64,000 nucleotides of DNA from CAIUPE01 sp046091665 (GTDB taxonomy: Bacteria; Pseudomonadota; Alphaproteobacteria; Rhizobiales; Beijerinckiaceae): contig JBJTCD010000026.1 of the NCBI GenBank assembly GCA_046091665.1, positions 32,792 to 96,791 of the forward strand, read 5' to 3'. The notes under the pieces are model-generated. The model ran no database searches. It was not told the DNA's origin and saw only the letters and a list, made by a program, of their open reading frames with translations. Shown piece after piece: positions 1 through 8,275 of the stretch. Numbering within the stretch: the stretch's first letter is position 1; each line of letters begins with the position of its first letter. Both the position numbers and the translations under genes were made by a program.

Positions 1-1048
1 AAACAGAAACCCAACCATCGGAATGGCGCACCATCACGAGATTGCCAAAGCCTTTCACTTCATTGCCTGCATAGGCCACTGTTCCGGCCTCTGCCGCTTT
101 GATGGGCGTGCCTTCAGGCACTGAAATATTAATACCCGTGCTCTTCACGCCGCCTTTATCACCAAAACTTTGGATGATGCGACCTTTGGCAGGCCAGCGG
201 AAACCAACATTATTCACTTTCGTAGCGTCCGATGCATTAGCAGGATCGGTCGGTGCGGTTGAAGCCGGAGTTTCGAGCGCTGCTTGTTGTGTTGGAGCGG
301 ATTCGACTTTGGCTGGCGTTTTTGATTGCGCCAATTTTTTTATGTCGGTCTTTGGCGCTTCAGTGCTCACCGCGTCGGCGGGCGCATCGCTTTGCGTGGC
401 TCCCGCAACAGCAGCTGTTTTTGTTTGCGGTGCCTTCATTTTTGCAGGTTGAACACCAGCGGCAACATGAACCGGAATGATCAGTTTAGAGCCGACTTTC
501 GGCTTTGCATTTCCTTTCAAGCCATTCGCACTGCGGATCGCCTCTTCAGGAACACCATAACGATCTGACAAGATTTTGATTGTCTCGTCCTTTGCCAACG
601 TGACTTCTGTGCCGCCCTCAGTGACCCATTTGCCACCATCGGGAGCCGACGCCACCGCTTTTGAGTTCACAACAGGCGAAGAGAGCGAAGCCACCTTCTG
701 TGATGTGGCCGGTGTTTTCGCCACAACAGAGGATTGAGCGGATGCCGACGCATTGTTTGGAGCCGTCAATGGAGCGGAAGCGATCGGGCCGCTGCTTTGA
801 ACAATCTCATCTGTTGAGCCGACATCCGAAGCAGGGGTTAACCCGCTATTCTGGGATTTCGAAAGAGACCCGGTCGTCTTCGGATCAAAGCGGGCAGAGC
901 CCGAAAAAGGATTGAGCTGCTCGGACATGCGAACAACATCTGTCCCACATGCCGACATAATAAGACAAAGTCCGCAGGTACTCAAAATGCGAAGCGCGGG
1001 CCTTGAACGCACGGTCGACCTCCCGATCATGACCACAAGACGACTCAC
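1..1048 (-). CDS. NlpD-like lipoprotein, LysM plus degenerate M23 domain (3' end cut off)
   Basis: Probable outer-membrane or periplasmic murein-hydrolase activator. A GTG start at 1048 has a GGAG about 11 bases upstream; ATG at 1030 is the alternative. From the GTG the protein has a basic stretch, a hydrophobic segment and a lipobox-like MSAC (Cys34), a Ser/Ala/Pro-rich linker, a LysM-like domain near residues 148-193, a second linker, and the start of a LytM/M23 domain (from about residue 280) running off the left edge. The first zinc-site motif, normally H-x-G-I-D, reads STGINIS, so the His and Asp ligands are replaced. Family knowledge: NlpD/EnvC proteins with lost ligands activate amidases rather than cut murein. 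It follows surE and pcm in the same direction, as nlpD does in many proteobacteria. The function is inferred; the rest of the active site is outside the window. Confidence 0.85.
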   Translation of the reverse strand, partial: MSRLVVMIGRSTVRSRPALRILSTCGLCLIMSACGTDVVRMSEQLNPFSGSARFDPKTTGSLSKSQNSGLTPASDVGSTDEIVQSSGPIASAPLTAPNNASASAQSSVVAKTPATSQKVASLSSPVVNSKAVASAPDGGKWVTEGGTEVTLAKDETIKILSDRYGVPEEAIRSANGLKGNAKPKVGSKLIIPVHVAAGVQPAKMKAPQTKTAAVAGATQSDAPADAVSTEAPKTDIKKLAQSKTPAKVESAPTQQAALETPASTAPTDPANASDATKVNNVGFRWPAKGRIIQSFGDKGGVKSTGINISVPEGTPIKAAEAGTVAYAGNEVKGFGNLVMVRHSDGWVSV

Positions 1049-1129
1049 AGATCGTCACGCTCCAATTCATCCTCTGTTTAGGTTAAAAACTTCTTTCTAA
1101 ACTGCCGTGCAGTGAAGTTATTTTAAGGA

Positions 1130-1786
1130 TCACAACGCTTCTGAAAGACCAGAAACGAGCATGGGCAGATCCAGTCGACCGAAATGATCGATCTCTAACA
1201 CGCGGCCGGTAATCGCGCGCCGCCATCTTGTGATTTCCGAGACCTGCCCCACCCGAAGTACAGCCACGACCGATCCGCCCGGCGTTAATTGATCAATCAG
1301 ATTCGCAGGTTCACTCTCAATCGCAGCATGGAGAATGATGCGGTCATAAGGCGCTTCTTCCGGATACCCGTGCGTTCCATCCGCATGCCACACCGCGATT
1401 GTGCCAAGGCTTGGCCGGGCGAGCCGTTTCTTTGCCGCATCAGCCAATAACCGATAGCGTTCCAGCGTTGTCACACTAAGAGCCAATCGTGCAATCAAGG
1501 CTGTCGCGTAACCAGAGCCCGTTCCGATCTCGAGCACACGATCACCGGGACCGGCATCAAGCGCTTTGATCATGCGCGCGAGTGACGACGGCGCGGCTTG
1601 TGTCTGACCACAAGATAGAGGCAACGCGATATCCTCGCCCGCCATGTCGCTGAAACGTTCATCTATATACTCTGCGCGCGGGATTTGTTCGAAAGCTTTC
1701 AAAAGCGCGTGATCAAATATGCCGCGCTCACGCAATTTGAGTTGAAAGGACATGAGGGCCTCGGCATCCGACATCCGTTTCGGCAT
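1130..1786 (-). CDS. pcm: Protein-L-isoaspartate O-methyltransferase
   Basis: Uses S-adenosylmethionine to methylate L-isoaspartyl residues in aged proteins, starting their repair. The 218-residue product has the family signature SCGQTQAAPS (residues 58-67) and SAM-binding motif I, VLEIGTGSGYA (84-94), followed by the usual Rossmann-type core. I chose ATG at 1786 because AAGGA lies 6 bases upstream; a GTG one codon earlier would be only 3 bases from it. It lies 28 bases downstream of surE and is probably cotranscribed with it, with the NlpD-like gene next. The length is normal. Confidence 0.93.
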   Translation of the reverse strand: MPKRMSDAEALMSFQLKLRERGIFDHALLKAFEQIPRAEYIDERFSDMAGEDIALPLSCGQTQAAPSSLARMIKALDAGPGDRVLEIGTGSGYATALIARLALSVTTLERYRLLADAAKKRLARPSLGTIAVWHADGTHGYPEEAPYDRIILHAAIESEPANLIDQLTPGGSVVAVLRVGQVSEITRWRRAITGRVLEIDHFGRLDLPMLVSGLSEAL

Positions 1787-1814
1787 CACTCATCCTTACA
1801 AAAACAAAATTGTA

Positions 1815-2570
1815 CTAAAACAAACTCGCATAACGCGTGAGCGTCGGCTCATCGGTGAGATCAAGACGTAATGGCGTTACAGAAATACGCTTCGCCGCGA
1901 TTGCTTCAAGGTCTGTACCGTGTCCCGGTTCAGATTTCCCGCGACCAAACGCGATCCAATAATAAGGATTGCCACGGCCATCGAGCCGCTCATCGATGCG
2001 CAATAATTCTTGCTGCCGCTGACCTTGTACAGCGACCGAAGTGCCTTGCACATCACGCGCCTTGCAATCAGGGAAATTGATGTTGACGAGCACATTTTTG
2101 GGAATGCCCTCTGCCAAAATCTTTTTGATCAAATCCGGCGCATGAGTTGCAGCGCATTCCCAAAGCGGTTGTGAACGGGTCTCGAAACCATAGCATTGCG
2201 ACAAAGCAATCGAGGGCACGCCCAAGATTGTCCCTTCAATCGCGCCGGCAACGGTACCCGAATAAGTAACATCTTCTGCAACATTCTGCCCGCGATTGAC
2301 GCCAGACAAAATGAGATCCGGCTTGCGATCCAAGACATGACGCAAACCCATAATCACACAATCTGTCGGCGTGCCACTCACGGCAAATTTCTGTTTTCCC
2401 GCTTGCCGCAAGCGCAATGGATCATTGAGAGATAGTGAATGCGCGACGCCCGATTGATCGGTCTCAGGCGCAATCACCCACACATCATCAGACAAACTGC
2501 GCGCAATCGCTTCACATATCTCTAAACCCGGCGCGTGAATTCCATCATCATTTGTAACAAGAATACGCAT
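1815..2570 (-). CDS. surE: 5'/3'-nucleotidase SurE
   Basis: Divalent-metal-dependent nucleoside monophosphate phosphatase of the stationary-phase survival family. The N-terminus has the metal-binding NDDG (Asp8, Asp9), Ser40 in DQSG, and SGVNRGQN (Asn92), which are the family metal ligands. At 251 residues it is full length. It starts one base after the serS stop and is followed by pcm, so the three genes are likely one transcript. The physiological substrate cannot be told from sequence. Confidence 0.95.
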   Translation of the reverse strand: MRILVTNDDGIHAPGLEICEAIARSLSDDVWVIAPETDQSGVAHSLSLNDPLRLRQAGKQKFAVSGTPTDCVIMGLRHVLDRKPDLILSGVNRGQNVAEDVTYSGTVAGAIEGTILGVPSIALSQCYGFETRSQPLWECAATHAPDLIKKILAEGIPKNVLVNINFPDCKARDVQGTSVAVQGQRQQELLRIDERLDGRGNPYYWIAFGRGKSEPGHGTDLEAIAAKRISVTPLRLDLTDEPTLTRYASLF

Positions 2571-2571
2571 A

Positions 2572-3864
2572 TCACGCCGCTTTCGAAATTGTCTTTAAGC
2601 CGCCCATATAAGGCAGCAAGGCTTCTGGGACTGTTACAGAACCATCGTCATTCTGATAGGTTTCAAGCACGGCGACCAACGCGCGCCCAACAGCAATGCC
2701 AGAACCATTCAATGTATGAACAAAACGATTACCTTTGCCATCGGGTGATTTCACACGCGCATTCATGCGGCGGGCTTGAAAGTCACCACAGACAGAACAA
2801 CTCGAAATTTCACGATAAGCATTTTGCCCCGGAAGCCAGACTTCAATGTCAAAAGTCTTCTGTGACGCAAAACCCATATCGCCCGTACAGAGAGTGATAA
2901 CACGATAAGCCAGTCCGAGTTTTTGTAAAACCTTCTCTGCAGACGCTGTCATGCGCTCATGTTCGGCGAGTGATGTTTCCGGTGTCGTGATCGAAACCAA
3001 TTCAACTTTTGTGAATTGATGTTGCCGGATCATGCCACGCGTATCGCGACCAGCAGCCCCCGCCTCTGCACGAAAGCATGGAGTCAATGCGGTTAGACGC
3101 ATCGGCAGCGAAGTTTCATCAACAATGCTTTCGCGCACAAGATTCGTGAGCGGAACTTCGGACGTGGGGATCAACCAATAATCCGGCGCCACACGAAACT
3201 GGTCATCGGCAAATTTCGGAAGTTGCGCCGTGCCAAACATCGTATGATCTTTAACAAGCAAAGGCGGATTGACTTCCGTGTATCCATTTTCGCTTGTGTG
3301 AAGATCAAGCATGAATTGCCCAAGAGCGCGTTCAAGCCGTGCGAGCTGACCTTTGTTAACGACAAAACGCGCGCCCGATAATTTTGCAGCCGTTTCAAAA
3401 TCCATGAGACCCAGCGACTCACCGATTTCAAAATGTTGCTTTGGCGTAAACCCCATCATCGCTTCAGTGCGCGGCGTTCCGAATTTACGAATCTCGACAT
3501 TGTCATGTTCGTCTTTGCCAATGGGCACTTCATCAAGCGGTGTGTTGGGGATCGCGGATAATTCACGATCAAGGTCTTCAACAAGCGCCTTCTCGCGCGC
3601 TTCAAGGGCTGCAAGACTGTCTTTCAATTGAGCCACTTCGGCTTTCAAAGCCTCGGCACGTGCTTGGTCTTTCGCCGCCATGGCTTGACCAATTTCCTTT
3701 GAAAGCGTGTTGCGTTTTTCTTGTGCCGTTTGTGACGCCGTAATCGCCGCACGGCACTCATCATCAAGGGCGATCAGACGCGCCGACAACGGCGCAGCGC
3801 CACGATTAATCAAACCTCGATCAAAGCGCTCCGCCTGTTCACGAATGAAGCGAATATCATACAT
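2572..3864 (-). CDS. serS: Seryl-tRNA synthetase
   Basis: Charges tRNA-Ser with serine in the cytoplasm; class II synthetase. The 430-residue protein has the long N-terminal coiled-coil arm that grips the tRNA (about 30-105, rich in Ala, Lys and Glu), then the catalytic core with motif 2 (TPCFRAEAGAAGRDTRGMIR) and motif 3 (GSGIAVGRALVAVLE) near the C-terminus, and the family segment REISSCSVCGDFQARR. Length is standard. It sits between tatC and surE on the same strand, the usual Rhizobiales order. Confidence 0.97.
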   Translation of the reverse strand: MYDIRFIREQAERFDRGLINRGAAPLSARLIALDDECRAAITASQTAQEKRNTLSKEIGQAMAAKDQARAEALKAEVAQLKDSLAALEAREKALVEDLDRELSAIPNTPLDEVPIGKDEHDNVEIRKFGTPRTEAMMGFTPKQHFEIGESLGLMDFETAAKLSGARFVVNKGQLARLERALGQFMLDLHTSENGYTEVNPPLLVKDHTMFGTAQLPKFADDQFRVAPDYWLIPTSEVPLTNLVRESIVDETSLPMRLTALTPCFRAEAGAAGRDTRGMIRQHQFTKVELVSITTPETSLAEHERMTASAEKVLQKLGLAYRVITLCTGDMGFASQKTFDIEVWLPGQNAYREISSCSVCGDFQARRMNARVKSPDGKGNRFVHTLNGSGIAVGRALVAVLETYQNDDGSVTVPEALLPYMGGLKTISKAA

Positions 3865-3903
3865 TAAGTCATCGACCCCATTTTAGGACGAAAGAGAGAT
3901 AAT

Positions 3904-4695
3904 TTATTCCGATGCGCGCGCCGCATCAGCCTTTATTCTTTGCCGCTCAACCCACATTACCGCAAATATCGACAACTCATAAAGCGCAAGAGTTGGTATT
4001 GCGAGCGACATTTGTGAAATTACATCGGGCGGTGTGAGAACGGCGGCAATCACAAACACCAGAACTATCGCGTAACGACGTTTCTCTTTGAGAAAGGTTG
4101 AATCAATAACACCGGCTCGCGCGAGCAAGGTGAGTACCACCGGCAATTGAAACGTAATGCCGAACGCAAAAATCAAGGTCATTATAAGTGAGAGATATTC
4201 ACTTACCTTTGGCAGCAATTCGATTGAAGCCTCACCCGTTAATCCAATTTGCTGCTGGCCAATCGAATAAGTCATCACAATTGGCATCGCGATAAAGAAC
4301 ACAACGGCAGCGCCAGTCAAAAACAAAACCGGTGTGGCAATCAGATAAGGCAAAAATGCATCGCGCTCGTTTTTATAAAGACCGGGGGCGACGAATTTAT
4401 AGATCTGCGTCGCCACGATCGGGAACGAAAAAAACGATGCACCAAAAATCGCAATCTTGATTTGCGTGAAAAGATATTCGAGCGGAGCCGTGTAAATCAA
4501 TTTGACTTGCGAAGCGTCGCCACCGGCCGCCATGACATAGGGAAAAACAAGAACATTATAAATATGTCGTGCGAAGAAAAAACAGCCAAAAAACATCACC
4601 AAAAAAGCAAGAAGCGATTTGATCAATCGCGACCGCAATTCGACGAGATGTTCAATCAGCGGCGCTTTCGATGCGTCAATATCTTCCGCGGTCAT
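3904..4695 (-). CDS. tatC: Sec-independent protein translocase TatC
   Basis: Polytopic inner-membrane receptor of the twin-arginine system, which binds the RR signal peptide together with TatB. The 263-residue protein shows six hydrophobic segments, starting with LLAFLVMFFGCFFFA, and the conserved N-terminal stretch PLIEHLVELRSRLIKS with the acidic residue used in signal-peptide recognition. Its start codon overlaps the tatB stop (ATGA), so translation is likely coupled. The C-terminal tail is short and charged. Confidence 0.96.
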   Translation of the reverse strand: MTAEDIDASKAPLIEHLVELRSRLIKSLLAFLVMFFGCFFFARHIYNVLVFPYVMAAGGDASQVKLIYTAPLEYLFTQIKIAIFGASFFSFPIVATQIYKFVAPGLYKNERDAFLPYLIATPVLFLTGAAVVFFIAMPIVMTYSIGQQQIGLTGEASIELLPKVSEYLSLIMTLIFAFGITFQLPVVLTLLARAGVIDSTFLKEKRRYAIVLVFVIAAVLTPPDVISQMSLAIPTLALYELSIFAVMWVERQRIKADAARASE

Positions 4696-5153
4696 GCTGC
4701 GCCCGCTTGCGGTTTAGGCGCCGATGCGTCTTGAGTTGTATCACCAGCTTGTGCTTCACTCGCGGTGTCTTGCGGCGATAATAAGGTTACCGGTTCAGCT
4801 TCGGCAACCGCTTCAAGCGTAAGTGGTTGTTCGGCGTGAGCATCGCCCTCACCTACAGATTTGTTCTGTTCTTCAGACGTTGCTTCTGTCGCGATTGGCG
4901 GCGACATTGACCCGCTTCCGGTCATCGTCGTTGAAAAATCAGATTTGATGTCGGAGATCATTTTTTGCGCGTCAGCCATATCGGCTTCACGCATCGCCTC
5001 GTTAAACTGATTTTGAAAATCGCCCGCCATGCGACGGATACGGCTCACGGCCTGACCAACCGTGCGCAACAGACCCGGCAACTCTTTGGGACCAATCGCC
5101 ACCAAGGCGACCACTCCGATCACCACGAGTTCGCCGGATCCGAAATCAAACAT
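4692..5153 (-). CDS. tatB: Sec-independent protein translocase TatB
   Basis: Single-span membrane partner of TatC. The first 20 residues (MFDFGSGELVVIGVVALVAI) are the membrane helix with the family's early Glu, followed by GPKELP and an amphipathic helix (LLRTVGQAVSRIRRMAGDFQ). The remaining tail of about 90 residues is acidic, Ala/Thr/Pro-rich and probably disordered, as in other alphaproteobacteria. It lies between tatA and tatC and overlaps tatC by four bases. Confidence 0.94.
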   Translation of the reverse strand: MFDFGSGELVVIGVVALVAIGPKELPGLLRTVGQAVSRIRRMAGDFQNQFNEAMREADMADAQKMISDIKSDFSTTMTGSGSMSPPIATEATSEEQNKSVGEGDAHAEQPLTLEAVAEAEPVTLLSPQDTASEAQAGDTTQDASAPKPQAGAA

Positions 5154-5218
5154 AGTCTTTCTCTGTCCATTTAGATGTCAGCGGAAGGTCGAGGATCCCT
5201 CCGCCTGACAGAGCGCGA

Positions 5219-5461
5219 TCAACCCGCTTTGTGTTCGCTCGGTGCTTGTGCCGGAGCAGCCTGCCGCTGATCAGCCACCGGCTTTGACGGATCGGTCGGC
5301 TGAGCGGATGCGGTGGTGGCATCGTCTTCCGCCATACCCTTTTTGAAGGATTTGATGCCCTTGGCGACGTCGCCCATCAGTTCTGACACTTTTCCACGAC
5401 CGAAGAGAAGCATCACGATGATGCCAACCACGATCCAATGCCAAATGCTTACGCTTCCCAT
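5219..5461 (-). CDS. tatA: Sec-independent protein translocase TatA
   Basis: Pore-forming subunit of the Tat exporter, 80 residues. It has one membrane span at residues 2-20 (SIWHWIVVGIIVMLLFG), the hinge G-R-G-K and an amphipathic helix with the conserved FKKGM, then a polar tail. I chose ATG at 5461 because GAGGAGG lies 5 bases upstream; a longer upstream reading frame has no such site. First gene of tatABC, 65 bases ahead of tatB. Confidence 0.95.
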   Translation of the reverse strand: MGSVSIWHWIVVGIIVMLLFGRGKVSELMGDVAKGIKSFKKGMAEDDATTASAQPTDPSKPVADQRQAAPAQAPSEHKAG

Positions 5462-5616
5462 TAAAGCCTCCTCGCCAGAACGGGTCCCGGCCGGAGCGGT
5501 TCCCTTGTGTAGGGTGAAATTAGGGTGCTCAGCCCATAAAAACAAGAACTACCTGATCGCAAAAGCCATTTTTCGGGCCTTTGTCTATCCCAGAGCTCTT
5601 AAGCGCCAGCGCGATC

Positions 5617-6366
5617 CTATTCGCCCGCCTCGGCTTCAAGCCGCTCTTCTTCTGCGCCAAGGCGCTCCTCAGAAATCGCAACGAAAAGATCTTCCTCGAG
5701 AGGATCTTCATCCGCCTGCAATTCGGCATTGTCCGAGGGTTCAGGGACGTTGAAATCGGCTGGCAAACGGCCATCGAAGAAGCCAGCGCCCTTCAATTCG
5801 GCCAAACCGGGCAATTCATTGATGGCTTGGAGGCCGAATTGATCAAGAAAGGCCTCGGTCGTGCCATAAGTGACGGGACGTCCGGGCGCTTTGCGGCGAC
5901 CGCGTAGGCGCACCCAGCCCGTTTCAAGCAGCACATCCAATGTGCCTTTGCTCGTTGCGACACCGCGAATGTCTTCGATCTCAGCGCGTGTCACAGGCTG
6001 GTGATAGGCAACAATCGCCAAAGTCTCCATCGCGGCCCGCGACAATTTGCGCGGCTCGTGCTTTTCGCGAATGAGCAAATAGCCGAGATCTTCGGCCGTG
6101 CGCAGAACCCATTTGCCAGCGACATTTTTTAAATTGACCCCACGCGGCGCGAAATCAGCAGCCAGTTCAGCGAGGATCGCATCAATCTGAGCGTCCTTAC
6201 CAAGATGAAACCGGAAATCTTCCTCAGCCAAAGGGCGTTCGGACGCGAATAAAAGCGCTTCCACGATACGCTTATCGCGGAAAAACACAGCATCGCGGGT
6301 GGCCATGCCGTCTTCAAATTCGGTATCTTCGGTGGGTAGCGAGGAGGAGGCCATTTCAATCATCAT
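5617..6366 (-). CDS. scpB: Segregation and condensation protein B
   Basis: Winged-helix kleisin-associated subunit of the SMC-ScpAB complex that organises and segregates the chromosome. The core is at about residues 25-200 and includes the characteristic LSRAAMETLAIVAYHQPVTRAEIEDIRGV segment (two winged-helix domains). The 249-residue product ends in an acidic Glu-rich tail of about 40 residues, longer than in many homologues. It begins 4 bases after the scpA stop; ATG at 6363 is an equally possible start. Confidence 0.94.
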   Translation of the reverse strand: MMIEMASSSLPTEDTEFEDGMATRDAVFFRDKRIVEALLFASERPLAEEDFRFHLGKDAQIDAILAELAADFAPRGVNLKNVAGKWVLRTAEDLGYLLIREKHEPRKLSRAAMETLAIVAYHQPVTRAEIEDIRGVATSKGTLDVLLETGWVRLRGRRKAPGRPVTYGTTEAFLDQFGLQAINELPGLAELKGAGFFDGRLPADFNVPEPSDNAELQADEDPLEEDLFVAISEERLGAEEERLEAEAGE

Positions 6367-6370
6367 ATCA

Positions 6371-7183
6371 TCAATTTCTAGTCTGTCTTACTGGTTCTGC
6401 GTTATGTCGGGCTCTCAGATAGATCGGGGCGAAAGCGGCATCCTGACGCAATTCAGCCCGTCCCTCCTTCACAAGTTCGAGCGAAGCCGACAAAGCCGTC
6501 GCCCTCACAGTTCGTCTTTGCTCAGGTTCGGTAATAAAGGCAATCAGGTAATCATCGAGAACGGCCCAGTCCTTTGCGACGCCCACAAGCCGTTCAAGCG
6601 CTGAGCGGGCCTCATCCAAGGACCAAACCACCCGCTTTTGAAGCGAAATCTTCGAAAGAACCCGGGTTTGCCTTTGTTGTGCATAAGAATTCAAGAGATC
6701 ATGTATCGACGCATCGAAGATCGGGATCTTGCGCATCGCGACCGGCTCCGGCTGGCCGCGACCGAACATATCGCGATCAAGTTGCGGCCGATCTTGAAGC
6801 ATCCGGGCCAACCCGCGAAACGCTTCGAGGCGCTTAAGCTTGTTTGCAAGCGCAGCGGCGAGATCGGCAGCATCAGGCTCGGCACTCGATTCCGGCGCTG
6901 GCACCAAAAGCCGCGACTTTAAATAAGCGAGCCAGGCGGCCATCACGAGATAGTCCGCCGCCAATTCGAGACGCAAAGTGCGGGCACGCTCAATAAAAGC
7001 CAGATATTGCTCGACGAGTTTCAAGATCGAAATCTTGCTCAAATCGACCTTTTGCCGCCGCGCCAATTCAAGCAACAGATCGAGCGGGCCAGAAAACCCT
7101 TCTGTATCGATCAAAAGGACGGGATCAGTCGTTGCCCGATCTTCCTCAAAATCTGAACTGCCGAAAAACTCGGACTCGGACAT
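6371..7183 (-). CDS. scpA: Segregation and condensation protein A
   Basis: Kleisin that bridges the SMC heads and recruits ScpB. Recognisable features are FSGPLDLLLELARRQKVDLSKISI (about residues 30-53), the ScpA/Rec8 N-terminal signature, and YLVMAAWLAYLKSRLLVP (about 83-100). The 270-residue length fits the family. It sits between nagZ and scpB in the same direction; scpAB after nagZ is typical for Rhizobiales. No clear Shine-Dalgarno sequence precedes the start. Confidence 0.94.
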   Translation of the reverse strand: MSESEFFGSSDFEEDRATTDPVLLIDTEGFSGPLDLLLELARRQKVDLSKISILKLVEQYLAFIERARTLRLELAADYLVMAAWLAYLKSRLLVPAPESSAEPDAADLAAALANKLKRLEAFRGLARMLQDRPQLDRDMFGRGQPEPVAMRKIPIFDASIHDLLNSYAQQRQTRVLSKISLQKRVVWSLDEARSALERLVGVAKDWAVLDDYLIAFITEPEQRRTVRATALSASLELVKEGRAELRQDAAFAPIYLRARHNAEPVRQTRN

Positions 7184-7233
7184 AATTTACAGCGCTCGCA
7201 AGATGAATTACGCGCCGGACTCTGGTCCTGTTT

Positions 7234-8268
7234 TCAGGCAAGAGCAAGCGCAGCATCGAGTTTCACGGCTGCATCCACAGGATCGAAGGGCTCTGGTTCG
7301 GTTTTCAGCCAGGAAAATGCCCTTTCGATACGCTCGAGCGTCTTTCCGCCTAGGATCGGACTTACCGCCGCCACGCCTTCGGCTTCCGCGAGATCGCCAT
7401 TACAATGAAGCGCAATATCGCCCCCGGCCGAAAAAAAGGCGGCTGCCCGCGATCTGAAATCTCCCTGAAGCGCTTCCATGGAGATGTCGTCTGACAGGAG
7501 AAGCCCGTCAAAACCGATCAAACCGCGAATGACGTCTTGAACGACTTTCTCCGATAAAGTCGCCGGAGCTTCCGGATCCACATGCGGAAAAAGAATATGA
7601 GCGGTCAGACCAACAGGGAGATCGGAAAGCGCACGAAAGGGCCTGAAATCACTTTCCATGAGTTCGGAGATCGGCACTTCGACTTTAGGCATTAATTTGT
7701 GGCTATCAACAATAGCCCGTCCATGCCCGGGCATATGTTTAATCGCCGGAAGAATTCCGCCCGCTAAAAGCCCTTCGGCAAAAGCGCGGCCCAAACGAAT
7801 AACCGCTTCTGGATCTCTCGCAAAAGTTCGGTCGCCAATGGCGTCCGTCCGCCCCTCGAACCCAAGATCAAGAGTTGGTGCACAGTCGATTGTGATCCCC
7901 AATTCATGAAGATCAAATGCAATCAAACGGGCCCCGAGGCGGGCGAGGTCTACTGCCTTAGAAAGATCACCGCGAGCCGCCTCGAGATAGCGCTGCGCGG
8001 CAGGATAACGCCGCCAATGCGGCGGTCCGAGCCTTTGAACGCGCCCGCCTTCCTGATCGATCAAAACGGGTGCATCGGCGCGACCAACAACCTCTTTGAA
8101 TTCTAAAATTAAGTCTTTAACTTGAGAGGGTTCTGAAACATTCCTCCTAAAAAGAATGAGTCCCCAAGGCGATGCCGATTTAAAGAACTCGCGCTCTTCG
8201 GCCGTCAAATGATGCCCGGAACATCCCGACACAAAGGCGCGGCAGGAAAGAGAGGAGTGAGACATCAC
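7234..8268 (-). CDS. nagZ: Beta-N-acetylhexosaminidase (glycoside hydrolase family 3)
   Basis: Cytoplasmic enzyme that removes N-acetylglucosamine from 1,6-anhydro-muropeptides during murein recycling. The motif KHMPGHGRAIVDSH (near residues 165-180) is the family's K-H-(F/M)-P-G-H-G signature carrying the catalytic Asp-His pair, and the SDDISMEAL segment follows, holding the nucleophile Asp region. No signal peptide is seen. The 344-residue size is normal. It starts 7 bases after the SPOR-protein stop and is probably cotranscribed with it. Confidence 0.94.
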   Translation of the reverse strand: MMSHSSLSCRAFVSGCSGHHLTAEEREFFKSASPWGLILFRRNVSEPSQVKDLILEFKEVVGRADAPVLIDQEGGRVQRLGPPHWRRYPAAQRYLEAARGDLSKAVDLARLGARLIAFDLHELGITIDCAPTLDLGFEGRTDAIGDRTFARDPEAVIRLGRAFAEGLLAGGILPAIKHMPGHGRAIVDSHKLMPKVEVPISELMESDFRPFRALSDLPVGLTAHILFPHVDPEAPATLSEKVVQDVIRGLIGFDGLLLSDDISMEALQGDFRSRAAAFFSAGGDIALHCNGDLAEAEGVAAVSPILGGKTLERIERAFSWLKTEPEPFDPVDAAVKLDAALALA

Positions 8269-8275
8269 GGCAATT

